Below, piece after piece: positions 41,926 through 51,297 of a DNA stretch of 64,000 bases; position 1 is the stretch's first letter; the number at the start of each line of letters is the position of its first letter. The notes beneath the pieces were generated by a model that had not been told where the DNA came from, made no database searches, and worked only from the letters and a program-made list of their open reading frames with translations. Both the position numbers and the translations under genes were made by a program. This stretch comes from Parabacteroides sp. TM07-1AC (GTDB taxonomy: Bacteria; Bacteroidota; Bacteroidia; Bacteroidales; Tannerellaceae): positions 248,001 through 312,000 of the forward strand of contig NZ_QUKD01000006.1 in the NCBI RefSeq assembly GCF_003480915.1. The letters run 5' to 3'.

Positions 41926-44454
41926 ATGAAACGAACACTTATCGGCATATATTTACTGGCTTCTGTCTTCTCCTTGACGGCTCAGGAGTTCAAGCTCAAT
42001 TCATCCGGATACTTCAACAACGGGGGAGTAGATGTAATGTCGTTCAACGATTTCTATCCCGAAGGCCATCAGGGGGGCGTCAGCCTTATCATGCATGGTA
42101 ACCGGATCGCTACCAACGGTGATATCCGTCTCGAAGCAACACCGGGACAATGGCAGCCGGTGCCAAAACAACTGGATCGCATTGTAGATAATACTTCCAA
42201 CACGATCATCACGCGACTTTCCTATCCCGATTCTTCCCGTCATATGACAGGTTTTAATCCGATGATCTACCCTGACCTCCAATTCAATTATACGGTCCGT
42301 GTAGAAGGGAAAGGCGGGAATATCGTAGTGACAGTCGACCTCGACCGACCTATCCCGGCAGACTTCGCAGGTAAGGTCGGTTTTAATCTCGAACTTTTTC
42401 CGGGCGATCTTTTCGGCAAACCTTGGATCATGGATGAACAGGACGGTATTTTTCCACAACAGCCTAACGGACCTACTTTAAATGTACGTTCCAATCATCA
42501 GCATACAGGTAATTACTGTTCTTTTACGAAAGAAAGCGGCCTCTTGGCTGACCGGAAACAGCTGGCGGGAGACGGTTCATCTTATAATCCCATCGTCGCC
42601 GACGATCTGATAGCCGAACCTTATGCGGTTGGACATTGTTACACCGTTCGCCCTGACGACGCTTACAACAAATTTACCATCTTATCGGAAAACACAGAAT
42701 TAAAATTATACGACGGACGTATGAACCATAATAACGGTTGGTTTGTCGTCCGCAGCGAAATCCCCGCCGGAGTGACGAAAGGCGCTGTCTGCTGGACTAT
42801 CACTCCGAATGTAGTAAAAGATTGGCTGTATACGCCTGTTATCCAGACTTCACAGGTCGGTTATCACCCGGCGCAGCCGAAAGAAGCGATAATCGAGTTG
42901 GATAGCCGCGATAGCGCACGTCCTGAAGCTATATTATACCGTCTTACGGCAAAAGGAGAGGAGAAAATCCATGCCGTAGCCCCACAGCCGTGGGGAAACT
43001 TCCTGCGTTACAACTATCTTAAATTTGATTTCACGGACGTGAAGGAGGAAGGACTTTACCGGATTCGTTACGGAAACTCGGTCTCTTCTGTTTTTCGCAT
43101 CGCCCGGAATATCTATGAACGGGGCGTATGGCAGCCGGTCCTGGAATATTTTCTTCCGGTACAAATGTGCCACATGCGGGTGAACGAAAAATATCGGGTA
43201 TGGCACGACTATTGTCATTTGGACGATGCCCGTATGGCTCCCGCCCTGAATCATATCGACGGATATACGCAGAATGCTTCTACTTTGACAAAGTATGCCC
43301 CGGGGGATATCGTTCCGGGATTAAATATCGGCGGATGGCATGACGCGGGTGATTTCGACCTGCGCGTAGAATCGCAAGCCGGTGAATCTTATATCCTGGC
43401 ATTGGCTTATGAGGCTTTTTGCGAGGATTATGATGTCACCTCCATCGATCATCATAACCGGATCACCGAGATCCATCAGCCGGATGGTAAACCGGACCTG
43501 TTACAACAGGTCGAGAATGGTGCCTTAACCGTAGTGGGAGGCTATCGTGCTCTGGGCCGCCTGTATCGTGGAATTATTTGCAACGACCTGCGCCAGTATG
43601 TCATGCTGGGCGATGCCGGTGCCATGACCGACAATGTGATCGGTAATGCCGACGACCGCTGGGTATTCACCGAAGATAACCCTTCCCGCGAATTAAGCAC
43701 TGCCGCCGCCCTGGCTACCGTCTCCCGTGTGTTGAAAGGCTTCAACGATACCCTGAGCGTACAATCTTTGCAGGCCGCCCGCGAATTGTTTGATCGGACT
43801 CGTGTGACCGATCGTTCGGAAATAAATAAGTTACAGGCTGCCGTAGAACTTTATCTGGCAACTCACGAGGATGGATACAAAAAATATATCCTCGGCCAAC
43901 AGAAACTGATCGTTGATAACATCGCCCGTACAGGCTGGTTTATCGGACGCGCCGATCAGGCCATCAAGGATAAAAAATTTACAGAGAACATACGCAAGGC
44001 ACTCGCCGCTTTCCGCCGCGAACTGGAAGAACAGAAAAAGGAAACCCCGTATGGCGTCCCTTATAAGCCGAGCATTTGGGGAGCAGGCTGGGATATCCAG
44101 TCGTTCGGCTATCAACAGTATTTTCTCGTGCAGGCTTACCCTGACCTGTTCGGGCCGGAGTTGCTTTACAGCGCGCTCAACTTCGTGCTGGGCTGTCATC
44201 CGGGTAGCAATACCGCCTCCTTCGCTTCGGGGGTGGGAGCCAATTCGGCAACGGTAGCCTATGGCTTGAACCGTGCAGATTGGTCTTATATCCCCGGTGG
44301 TGTGATCTCCGGGACTGCCATGATCCGTCCGGATTTCCCCGAACTGCTGACTTTCCCATTCCTCTGGCAACAGACAGAATATGTGATGGGAGGAGGTTCC
44401 TCGCACTATATGTTCCTGGTACTCGCCGTCCGTCAATTATTGGAAAGCAAATAA
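41926..44454 (+). CDS. GH9 endo-glucanase/xyloglucanase, first copy
   Basis: 842-residue secreted glycoside hydrolase. After a signal peptide (cleavage near LTAQ) comes an N-terminal beta-rich region of about 300 residues found in both GH9 copies here (starting EFKLNSSGYFNNGGVDVMSF). An Ig-like CelD_N domain follows (about 310-405, TSQVGYHPAQPKEAIIELD), then the (alpha/alpha)6 GH9 barrel. The catalytic base is in GGWHDAGDFD (Asp473 and Asp476) and the proton donor is Glu818 in WQQTEYVMGG. The signature HPGSNTASFASGVGANSAT is present. GH9 enzymes cut beta-1,4-glucan; in xyloglucan loci they act on xyloglucan. There is no lipobox, so it is predicted to be periplasmic. The ATG at 41926 is chosen as the start of the signal peptide. 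The second copy follows 41 bases later. Confidence 0.93.
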   Translation: MKRTLIGIYLLASVFSLTAQEFKLNSSGYFNNGGVDVMSFNDFYPEGHQGGVSLIMHGNRIATNGDIRLEATPGQWQPVPKQLDRIVDNTSNTIITRLSYPDSSRHMTGFNPMIYPDLQFNYTVRVEGKGGNIVVTVDLDRPIPADFAGKVGFNLELFPGDLFGKPWIMDEQDGIFPQQPNGPTLNVRSNHQHTGNYCSFTKESGLLADRKQLAGDGSSYNPIVADDLIAEPYAVGHCYTVRPDDAYNKFTILSENTELKLYDGRMNHNNGWFVVRSEIPAGVTKGAVCWTITPNVVKDWLYTPVIQTSQVGYHPAQPKEAIIELDSRDSARPEAILYRLTAKGEEKIHAVAPQPWGNFLRYNYLKFDFTDVKEEGLYRIRYGNSVSSVFRIARNIYERGVWQPVLEYFLPVQMCHMRVNEKYRVWHDYCHLDDARMAPALNHIDGYTQNASTLTKYAPGDIVPGLNIGGWHDAGDFDLRVESQAGESYILALAYEAFCEDYDVTSIDHHNRITEIHQPDGKPDLLQQVENGALTVVGGYRALGRLYRGIICNDLRQYVMLGDAGAMTDNVIGNADDRWVFTEDNPSRELSTAAALATVSRVLKGFNDTLSVQSLQAARELFDRTRVTDRSEINKLQAAVELYLATHEDGYKKYILGQQKLIVDNIARTGWFIGRADQAIKDKKFTENIRKALAAFRRELEEQKKETPYGVPYKPSIWGAGWDIQSFGYQQYFLVQAYPDLFGPELLYSALNFVLGCHPGSNTASFASGVGANSATVAYGLNRADWSYIPGGVISGTAMIRPDFPELLTFPFLWQQTEYVMGGGSSHYMFLVLAVRQLLESK

Positions 44455-44495
44455 AGGCTTACAAACAGATACCAACATATAAAAGAATACATATC

Positions 44496-47018
44496 ATGAA
44501 GAACATATTGACAAGCATCGGCTTATTGGCTTTGATACAATTCCAGCCTCTTCAGGCGCAGGAATTCAAACTCGATCCTGCCGGTTATCTTCGTAATGAA
44601 GGTGTAGATATAATGGCTTTCAGCGATGTCTATCCGGAGGGCAAACAAACCGGCGTAACTATTATTATGAACAACAATCGTGTGGCTGCCAGTGGCGATA
44701 TCCGTCTGGAGACCTCTCAGGGGCAATGGCAACCGCTTCCCGTTCTGCGGAGCCGCCAGGTGAATGAGGCGGATAACAGTATAACTGTTACGTTAAGTTA
44801 TCCCGATTCGTCCAGGCACATGACAGGTTTTAACCCGACCCTTTATCCGGATTTTGTATTCCGGTACACGATCCGTGTAGCAGGAGAGGGTGACGATGTC
44901 ATCGTAACAGTCGATCTGGATACCCCCGTCCCTCAGAAATATGAAGGAAAAATAGGTTTTAACCTCGAGCTTTACCCGGGTTCCCTTCTGGGAAAACCCT
45001 GGATCATGGATCATAAGGCCGGTATTTTTCCTGCACAGGCGAATGGTCCGACAATCTCCTGCGAATCGAATACCCAATGGCTCGGTAACTTTAATCCGGA
45101 AGGAAAGGTCGACCTGAAACATCTTTTGGGTGACGGCACCTACAACCCGATGATTGCCGACGATATCATAGCCGCCCCTTATGCCCGCGGTAAGAAATTC
45201 ACCATGAATCCGGCTGATCCTTACAACAAAGTGACGGTCCGTTCAGAAATCGGAGACCTGATCCTCTATGACGGACGTATGAATCATAACAACGGCTGGT
45301 TCGTTCTGCGGACAGAGATACCGGCGGGCGTTTCCAAGAATGCGATCAAGTGGGTGATCACTCCGAATGTAGTAAAAGACTGGATGTATACGCCGGTAGT
45401 ACAGACCTCGCAGGTCGGTTACCATCCGGATCAGCCGAAGATGGCTGTGATCGAACTGGATAGCCGTGATAAGCAGATCGGTGAACCGGCTCTTTATAAA
45501 ATTACGGATGCAGGTGAAGAGCTTATCCTGGACGGACCGGTACAGGAATGGGGTAAATTCTTGCGGTACAACTATCTCCGTTTCGACTTTTCGTCTATCC
45601 GGGAAGAAGGCTTGTATCAGGTTCGTTACGGTGAATCCGTTTCTCCTGTATTCCGTATTGCCGAAGACATTTATGAACGCGGCGTCTGGCAGCCGGAACT
45701 GGAGTACTTCCTGCCGATCCAGATGTGTCATATGCGGGTAAACGAAAAATACCGTGTCTGGCATGACCTTTGTCATATGGATGATGCCCGTATGGCTCCT
45801 GTGAATCTGAGCCATATCGACGGATATTCTTCAGGGCCGTCTACACTGACACAATACCAGCCGGGTGATATTGTACCCGGTCTGACCATCGGCGGCTGGC
45901 ATGATGCCGGTGACTATGACCTCCGCGTGGAATCGCAGGCAGGAGAGGCTTATATCCTGGCATTGGCGTATGAACATTTCGGTATCGATTACGACGCGAC
46001 AACGATCGACCATCATAAAAGGGTTACCGAGATTCATCAGCCGGACGGCAAACCGGACTTGTTGCAGCAGGTGGAGAACGGTGCATTGACCGTTGTGGCA
46101 GGTTATCGTGCTCTCGGACGTCTTTACCGCGGGATTATCTGTAACAGTGTCCGCCAGTATGTCCATCTGGGAGATGCCAGTGCCCACACCGACAATGTGA
46201 CTGGAAATGAAGACGATCGTTGGGTATTCACAGAGGATAACCCGTATCGAGAACTGACGACTGCTGCCCAGTTGTCAGCAATCTCCCGGGTTTTGAAAAA
46301 CTTTAACGATACATTGAGTACACAGGCATTGGATGCAGCGAAAGAACTGTACCGGATCACCCGGACTGATGAGCGGACTAAAGGAGCTAAAATACATGCG
46401 GCAGTCGAACTGTATCTGACAACCGGCGATAATTCCTATAAGGAATATGTGCTGGCCGAACAGGATTATATCGTTCAGCACATCGATCGTCTCGGCTGGT
46501 TTATCGGTCGTTTCGATAAAGCGGTGAATGATAAGAAATTCTCGCAGTCTATCCGTAAAGCATTGGTTACCGTTCGTGATCAGTATGAGAAAATGAAGTT
46601 GCAAACTCCATACGGCGTACCCGAAGATCGTGGAAACCTGAGTTCTGGTTCCTGGGATGTGCAGACGTTAGGCTATTATTACTGCTTCCTGCAGGATGCT
46701 TATCCTGATCTGTTCACACCAGACTATATTTTCAATGCAATTAACTTTATCCTGGGCTGCCATCCGGGAAGTAACACGGTCTCTTTTGCTTCCGGTATCG
46801 GAGCGAATTCGGCAACAGTGGCTTATGGAGTGAATCGCGCCGATGGTTCTTATATACCGGGTGGAGTTACTCCGGGAACAGTCCTGATTCGTCCCGACTT
46901 GCCGGAACTGGTGCCGTATCCGTTCATCTGGCAGGAAGGTGAGTATTGTATGGGGGGCGAGGCTTCTTACTTTATGTATATGGTGTTGGCTGCCCGGAAG
47001 ATACTAAATGAAAAATAG
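44496..47018 (+). CDS. GH9 endo-glucanase/xyloglucanase, second copy
   Basis: 840-residue paralogue of the preceding enzyme with the same domain order: signal peptide (MKNILTSIGLLALIQFQPLQ, no lipobox), shared N-terminal region beginning EFKLDPAGYLRNEGVDIMAF, Ig-like domain (TSQVGYHPDQPKMAVIELD) and GH9 barrel. The catalytic residues are kept: Asp470 and Asp473 in GGWHDAGDYD and Glu816 in WQEGEYCMGG. The two copies are clearly alike along their whole length but differ at many positions, so they are a diverged tandem duplication rather than a recent one. They may differ in the chain length or branching they accept. The reading frame is open upstream into the first gene, but only the ATG at 44496 gives a signal peptide. 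Confidence 0.92.
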   Translation: MKNILTSIGLLALIQFQPLQAQEFKLDPAGYLRNEGVDIMAFSDVYPEGKQTGVTIIMNNNRVAASGDIRLETSQGQWQPLPVLRSRQVNEADNSITVTLSYPDSSRHMTGFNPTLYPDFVFRYTIRVAGEGDDVIVTVDLDTPVPQKYEGKIGFNLELYPGSLLGKPWIMDHKAGIFPAQANGPTISCESNTQWLGNFNPEGKVDLKHLLGDGTYNPMIADDIIAAPYARGKKFTMNPADPYNKVTVRSEIGDLILYDGRMNHNNGWFVLRTEIPAGVSKNAIKWVITPNVVKDWMYTPVVQTSQVGYHPDQPKMAVIELDSRDKQIGEPALYKITDAGEELILDGPVQEWGKFLRYNYLRFDFSSIREEGLYQVRYGESVSPVFRIAEDIYERGVWQPELEYFLPIQMCHMRVNEKYRVWHDLCHMDDARMAPVNLSHIDGYSSGPSTLTQYQPGDIVPGLTIGGWHDAGDYDLRVESQAGEAYILALAYEHFGIDYDATTIDHHKRVTEIHQPDGKPDLLQQVENGALTVVAGYRALGRLYRGIICNSVRQYVHLGDASAHTDNVTGNEDDRWVFTEDNPYRELTTAAQLSAISRVLKNFNDTLSTQALDAAKELYRITRTDERTKGAKIHAAVELYLTTGDNSYKEYVLAEQDYIVQHIDRLGWFIGRFDKAVNDKKFSQSIRKALVTVRDQYEKMKLQTPYGVPEDRGNLSSGSWDVQTLGYYYCFLQDAYPDLFTPDYIFNAINFILGCHPGSNTVSFASGIGANSATVAYGVNRADGSYIPGGVTPGTVLIRPDLPELVPYPFIWQEGEYCMGGEASYFMYMVLAARKILNEK

Positions 47019-47041
47019 GATTGTAAAACGCATTTATTTCA

Positions 47042-48886
47042 ATGAATATGAAACGAATATATTATCTTCTGTCAGCATTGCTGATCTCCTCTTCCATTTT
47101 TGCCGGTAATTACCGGAGCTTCAAAGTCTCGGTTTATACCCGCGCATATGAGGTAGAGAAGATGAAAGATCTTGCGTGGCTGGATTCCACCTGGAATATA
47201 ATCTCTCAACAGGTAAAGGTCGATAAAATCTATTTGGAGACGCACCGTGACCTGTTGATCGTTCCCGATGAAACCCTGGAACAGGCAAAGAAGTACTTCC
47301 TCGACCGAGGAATCGAAGTGGGTGGCGGCATCACCTATACGATCAATGAAGCGAATAACTTTGAAACCTTCTGTTATTCCGATCCCGAACATCGGAAGAT
47401 GGTACAGGAGATAGCTGAACATACAGCCAGACATTTCGATGACTTTATCCTGGATGATTTCTTCTTCACCAGCTGTAAATCGGATATAGAAATAAAGGCC
47501 AAAGGCAGTCAGAGCTGGAGCGATTACCGCACTAAACTGATGACTGAAGCCGGTCAGACGTTGGTTCTGCAACCGGCAAAGAAAGTTAATCCGAATGTAA
47601 AGGTGATTATCAAATATCCGAACTGGTACGATCATTTCCAGGGATTGGGATTCGATCTGAAGAACGGTCCCCGGTTGTTTGACGGTGTATGGACCGGAAC
47701 GGAAACCCGTGATCCGGGTAATGCCCAGCATTTGCAAAATTACCTGAGCTATAACGTGGTTCGGTATTATGAGAATCTGCGCCCCGGTCATAACGGAGGT
47801 GGTTGGGTGGATGCCGGTGGTTCCGAACTGGGAATGGACCGTTATGCTGAACAACTTTGGCTAACCATGTTCGCCAAAGCCCCTGAAATGATCCTTTTTG
47901 CCTATAACCAACTGTTGGATGTAAAGATCAGACCGGAGCACCGTACTCCCTGGCAGGGACAAGGAACCAGTTTCAGTTACGATGACATGATGAAGCCGGT
48001 CAGATCAGCCGACGGACAACAGGTGCAGCCAACTACGATTGCCCGTCCAGCCGGTGTGACTTTCGAACAAATAGATAAGTTTGTCCATAAGCTCGGGAAG
48101 CCGGTCGGGATTAAGTCTTACAAACCTTATCATTCGCTGGGGGATGACTTTCTTCCGAATTATCTGGGAATGATCGGTCTGCCGATGGATATGTATCCCG
48201 AATTTCCGACAGATCAGCAAGTCGTTTTGCTGACTGAACAGGCTAAATATGATCCGGTACTGCTTCCAAAGATGAAGGCCCAGTTACAGAAAGGCGGAGA
48301 TATAGTGATTACCAGTAACCTGTTGAAAGCTATACCGGAACAAATTGCCGAGATTGCTGAATTGCGTTGTTCAGATCTGAAAGCATTGGTGAATGATTTC
48401 GGGTCTTTGGGTAAATCCGGTCGTGACCTGTTGATTCCTCAGGTTCGTTACCAGACAAACGACGCCTGGGAGCTGGCAAGTGCCGGGCGTCCTCTCAAAG
48501 GAGGTGTCAGTGGATATCCGATGTTGCTTCGGGCTCTTTATTCGAAAGGTAGTTTGTACGTGATCACTATTCCGGATGATATGGGAAGTCTATACGATCT
48601 TCCCGAAGGCGTACTGAATATATTCCGCCGGGTGATGAGCCAGGATCTGCCTGTGCGTATCGAGGCTCCGTCCAAAGTGAGCCTGTTTCTTTATGATAAC
48701 GGGACATTCATTGTGGAATCATTCAATGATGAGCCTGTCACGATCCGGGTGATCACAGATGAGGGAGTAAAGCAACTGACTGATATTGTCGACGATTCCG
48801 TTGTGGTTCCGGTGAGTGAAGAAACTTCGTTCAAAGGATTCCGCTTGACACTTATGCCTCATTCGTACCGTGTATTCAAATATTAA
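47042..48886 (+). CDS. Unclassified exported protein, putative TIM-barrel glycoside hydrolase
   Basis: 614 residues with a signal peptide (IYYLLSALLISSSIFA). I cannot assign it to a known family. The first about 340 residues look like a (beta/alpha)8 barrel: FKVSVYTRAYEV, DKIYLETHRDLLIV, GIEVGGGITYTI, DDFILDDFFFTSC (Asp138/Asp139 at a strand end), VKVIIKYPNWYDHF, GVWTGTETRDPGN (Glu221) and EMILFAYNQL. Residues about 365-500 resemble a Rossmann-like glutamine-amidotransferase-type domain (GGDIVITSNLLKAIPEQIAE), and the end (about 530-614) is a beta-sandwich. This A-B-C order recalls GH42-type enzymes. It lies 23 bases after GH9 and 12 before GH31, inside the enzyme operon, so a role in xyloglucan breakdown is likely. 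Catalytic residues are guesses. Confidence 0.6.
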   Translation: MNMKRIYYLLSALLISSSIFAGNYRSFKVSVYTRAYEVEKMKDLAWLDSTWNIISQQVKVDKIYLETHRDLLIVPDETLEQAKKYFLDRGIEVGGGITYTINEANNFETFCYSDPEHRKMVQEIAEHTARHFDDFILDDFFFTSCKSDIEIKAKGSQSWSDYRTKLMTEAGQTLVLQPAKKVNPNVKVIIKYPNWYDHFQGLGFDLKNGPRLFDGVWTGTETRDPGNAQHLQNYLSYNVVRYYENLRPGHNGGGWVDAGGSELGMDRYAEQLWLTMFAKAPEMILFAYNQLLDVKIRPEHRTPWQGQGTSFSYDDMMKPVRSADGQQVQPTTIARPAGVTFEQIDKFVHKLGKPVGIKSYKPYHSLGDDFLPNYLGMIGLPMDMYPEFPTDQQVVLLTEQAKYDPVLLPKMKAQLQKGGDIVITSNLLKAIPEQIAEIAELRCSDLKALVNDFGSLGKSGRDLLIPQVRYQTNDAWELASAGRPLKGGVSGYPMLLRALYSKGSLYVITIPDDMGSLYDLPEGVLNIFRRVMSQDLPVRIEAPSKVSLFLYDNGTFIVESFNDEPVTIRVITDEGVKQLTDIVDDSVVVPVSEETSFKGFRLTLMPHSYRVFKY

Positions 48887-48898
48887 AACAGATAGATC

Positions 48899-51286
48899 AT
48901 GAAAAATAAGAAATTATTTCTGTCATTAACTTTGGCTGCTTTGGGTGGATTACCTTTGCAGTCACAGGCACAGCTTCAGATTAATTCGGGTTCACAGTAT
49001 CTGATGAACCAGGCGAAAGATATGAGCACCGATTTCGGTGATTTCACCAACATCTTTTTCTTTGCAGATGAATTGTCATCATTTGATGTAGCAAAAGCCA
49101 GCGGTACCGTTCGATGGAAACGGTACACGCTGGAAAGCCGCCAGGCGTTCAATACAAATACAGTATTGCCTGTACCCCTGAAAATGCAGGATTTCCCCTT
49201 TACAGCTTATGTAAATGATCCCGAATTAAGATTTTCTATCGACTTTGTCTCTCCCCGTACGGTCCGTGTTCGGATGTTAACGACACCGGTGGAACCGAAG
49301 GATGAAACCTCCCTGATGCTTGCCAAAGAACCAGGCAAAGACAGCTCCTGGAAGGGAACAGAAACGGGGAATGCCGTGACATATGCAAATGCCAACGGCA
49401 GTATAACCATTGAAAAGAACCCCTGGCGTATCGTTTTGCGTGATGCGAATGGCAAGATCATGACGCAGACCCGTACATTGCATGATAACGACTCGACCCA
49501 GGCTAAGATTGTCCCGTTCAATTTTATCAAACGCGGATCGGATAACAGCCGGAGCATTAATCCGGTATTCTCTCTGGCTCCGAACGAAAAGATTTTCGGT
49601 TGCGGTGAGTCTTTCGGTCCTCTGAATAAAGTGGGACAGAGAGTACACCTGTTTGTAACCGACCCCCAAGGACCTGAAACCGACCAGCAATATAAACCTA
49701 TTCCCTTCTTTATGAGTAACCGCGGCTATGGTATGTTCATGCATACCTCCGCCCCGGTGACTTGCGACTTTGGTGCGACCAATATCAATGTCAATAAGCT
49801 ATTCATGGGTGATGAGACAATGGACTTTTTCGTTTTCTTCGGAGAACCGAAAGATATTCTGAATGAATATACGGAGATTGTGGGTAAGCCGGGAATGCCG
49901 CCTCTGTGGTCGTTCGGAACCTGGATGAGCCGCATCACTTATTTCTCACAAAAAGACGGATACGACGTAGCAGAAAACCTGCGTAAACATAAGATCCCCT
50001 CTGATGTGATTCACTTTGATACCGGCTGGTTTGAAACCGACTGGCAGTGCGATTACCAGTTTGCTCCGAACCGCTTCTCCGATCCGCAACTGATGTTGGA
50101 TGATCTGAAAAAGAAAGGCTTCCATACTTGTTTGTGGCAGTTGCCTTATTTCACGCCGAAGAACCGTTTCTTTAGCGAGCTGATTGAAAAGGACCTGTAT
50201 GTGAAGAATGGTAAAGGAGAACTTCCTTATGAAGATGTTGTATTGGATTTCTCCAATCCGAATACGGTTAAGTGGTACCAGGACAAATTGGCCAACCTGA
50301 TCAAGATGGGGGTAGGCGCTATCAAGGTCGATTTCGGTGAAGCCGCTCCGTTCAATGGCATCTATGCTTCCGGTAAAAGCGGGTTTTATGAGCATAATCT
50401 TTATCCGTTGAGATATAATAAGGCTGTTGCCGATATTATCAAGGAAGTACATGGCGAAAATATTATCTGGGCGCGTAGTGCCTGGGCAGGCTCACAGCGT
50501 TACCCGTTACATTGGGGTGGTGATGCCGAGAATACAGATATGGGTATGTTGGGAACATTGCGTGGCGGTCTGTCCTTCGGTTTGAGCGGATTCTCTTTCT
50601 GGAGCCATGATATCGGAGGCTTTGTAACATCTACTCCGGAGGAACTCTATCGCCGCTGGTTGCCGATGGGATTCCTATGCTCTCACACCCGTGCACACGG
50701 TGCACCTCCTACAGAACCCTGGTTGTATAATGAAGGATTCCTGAAAGCTTTCCGTCAGAATGCGGAATTGAAATATAAACTGATGCCGTATGTCTATGCA
50801 CAGGCAAAGGAATGTACGGAGAAAGGTCTTCCGATGATGCGTGCTCTCTTTGTGGAATACCCGCATGATGCCGGTGCATGGCTGGTTGAAGATGAATACT
50901 TGTTCGGTAGCCAGATGTTGGTCGCCCCGATGATGGAAAGCGGTTCCGAACGCGATGTCTATCTGCCGGAAGGTAAATGGATCGATTACCAGACCGGAAA
51001 AACGTATGCCGGAGGTTGGCATACTATTCAGACAGGAACAATACCTGCTGTAATCCTGGTTCGTGACGGTTCCGTATTGCCACATATCAAACTGGCACAG
51101 AATACAGGTGAGATGGATTGGAGCCAGCTCGAACTGAAAGTCTATGCTTCCGATGCAATCGAAGCAACCGGACTGGTTTGCCTGCCGTTAGACAATCAGC
51201 TTCATCCGTTGACAGTCTCTGTAAAAGGGCATCAGGTGAAAGCCGACGGCCTGGAAGGAAAAGTGAAATTTAAAGTGACAGACTAA
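48899..51286 (+). CDS. GH31 alpha-xylosidase, YicI-like
   Basis: 795-residue secreted glycoside hydrolase that should remove alpha-1,6-xylose from the non-reducing end of xyloglucan oligosaccharides. A signal peptide (cleavage near SQAQ) is followed by the N-terminal beta-sandwich, the barrel and two C-terminal beta domains. The nucleophile is Asp478 in IKVDFGEAAP, which corresponds to the KTDFGE motif of YicI-type alpha-xylosidases, and the acid/base is Asp542 in WGGDAENTD. SGFSFWSHDIGGF is also typical of the family. There is no lipobox, so it should be periplasmic. It starts 12 bases after the unclassified gene and ends 11 before the second GH31. Confidence 0.92.
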   Translation: MKNKKLFLSLTLAALGGLPLQSQAQLQINSGSQYLMNQAKDMSTDFGDFTNIFFFADELSSFDVAKASGTVRWKRYTLESRQAFNTNTVLPVPLKMQDFPFTAYVNDPELRFSIDFVSPRTVRVRMLTTPVEPKDETSLMLAKEPGKDSSWKGTETGNAVTYANANGSITIEKNPWRIVLRDANGKIMTQTRTLHDNDSTQAKIVPFNFIKRGSDNSRSINPVFSLAPNEKIFGCGESFGPLNKVGQRVHLFVTDPQGPETDQQYKPIPFFMSNRGYGMFMHTSAPVTCDFGATNINVNKLFMGDETMDFFVFFGEPKDILNEYTEIVGKPGMPPLWSFGTWMSRITYFSQKDGYDVAENLRKHKIPSDVIHFDTGWFETDWQCDYQFAPNRFSDPQLMLDDLKKKGFHTCLWQLPYFTPKNRFFSELIEKDLYVKNGKGELPYEDVVLDFSNPNTVKWYQDKLANLIKMGVGAIKVDFGEAAPFNGIYASGKSGFYEHNLYPLRYNKAVADIIKEVHGENIIWARSAWAGSQRYPLHWGGDAENTDMGMLGTLRGGLSFGLSGFSFWSHDIGGFVTSTPEELYRRWLPMGFLCSHTRAHGAPPTEPWLYNEGFLKAFRQNAELKYKLMPYVYAQAKECTEKGLPMMRALFVEYPHDAGAWLVEDEYLFGSQMLVAPMMESGSERDVYLPEGKWIDYQTGKTYAGGWHTIQTGTIPAVILVRDGSVLPHIKLAQNTGEMDWSQLELKVYASDAIEATGLVCLPLDNQLHPLTVSVKGHQVKADGLEGKVKFKVTD

Positions 51287-51297
51287 TAAGATAGAAT

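Noticed and set aside
43831..44436. 201-codon minus-strand frame inside the first GH9 gene
   Set aside because: Antisense to the GH9 catalytic domain; no start signal or recognisable product.
44280..44495. Upstream extension of the second GH9 frame into the first GH9 gene
   Set aside because: The extra 72 codons read out of frame through the end of the first enzyme; the signal peptide starts only at 44496.
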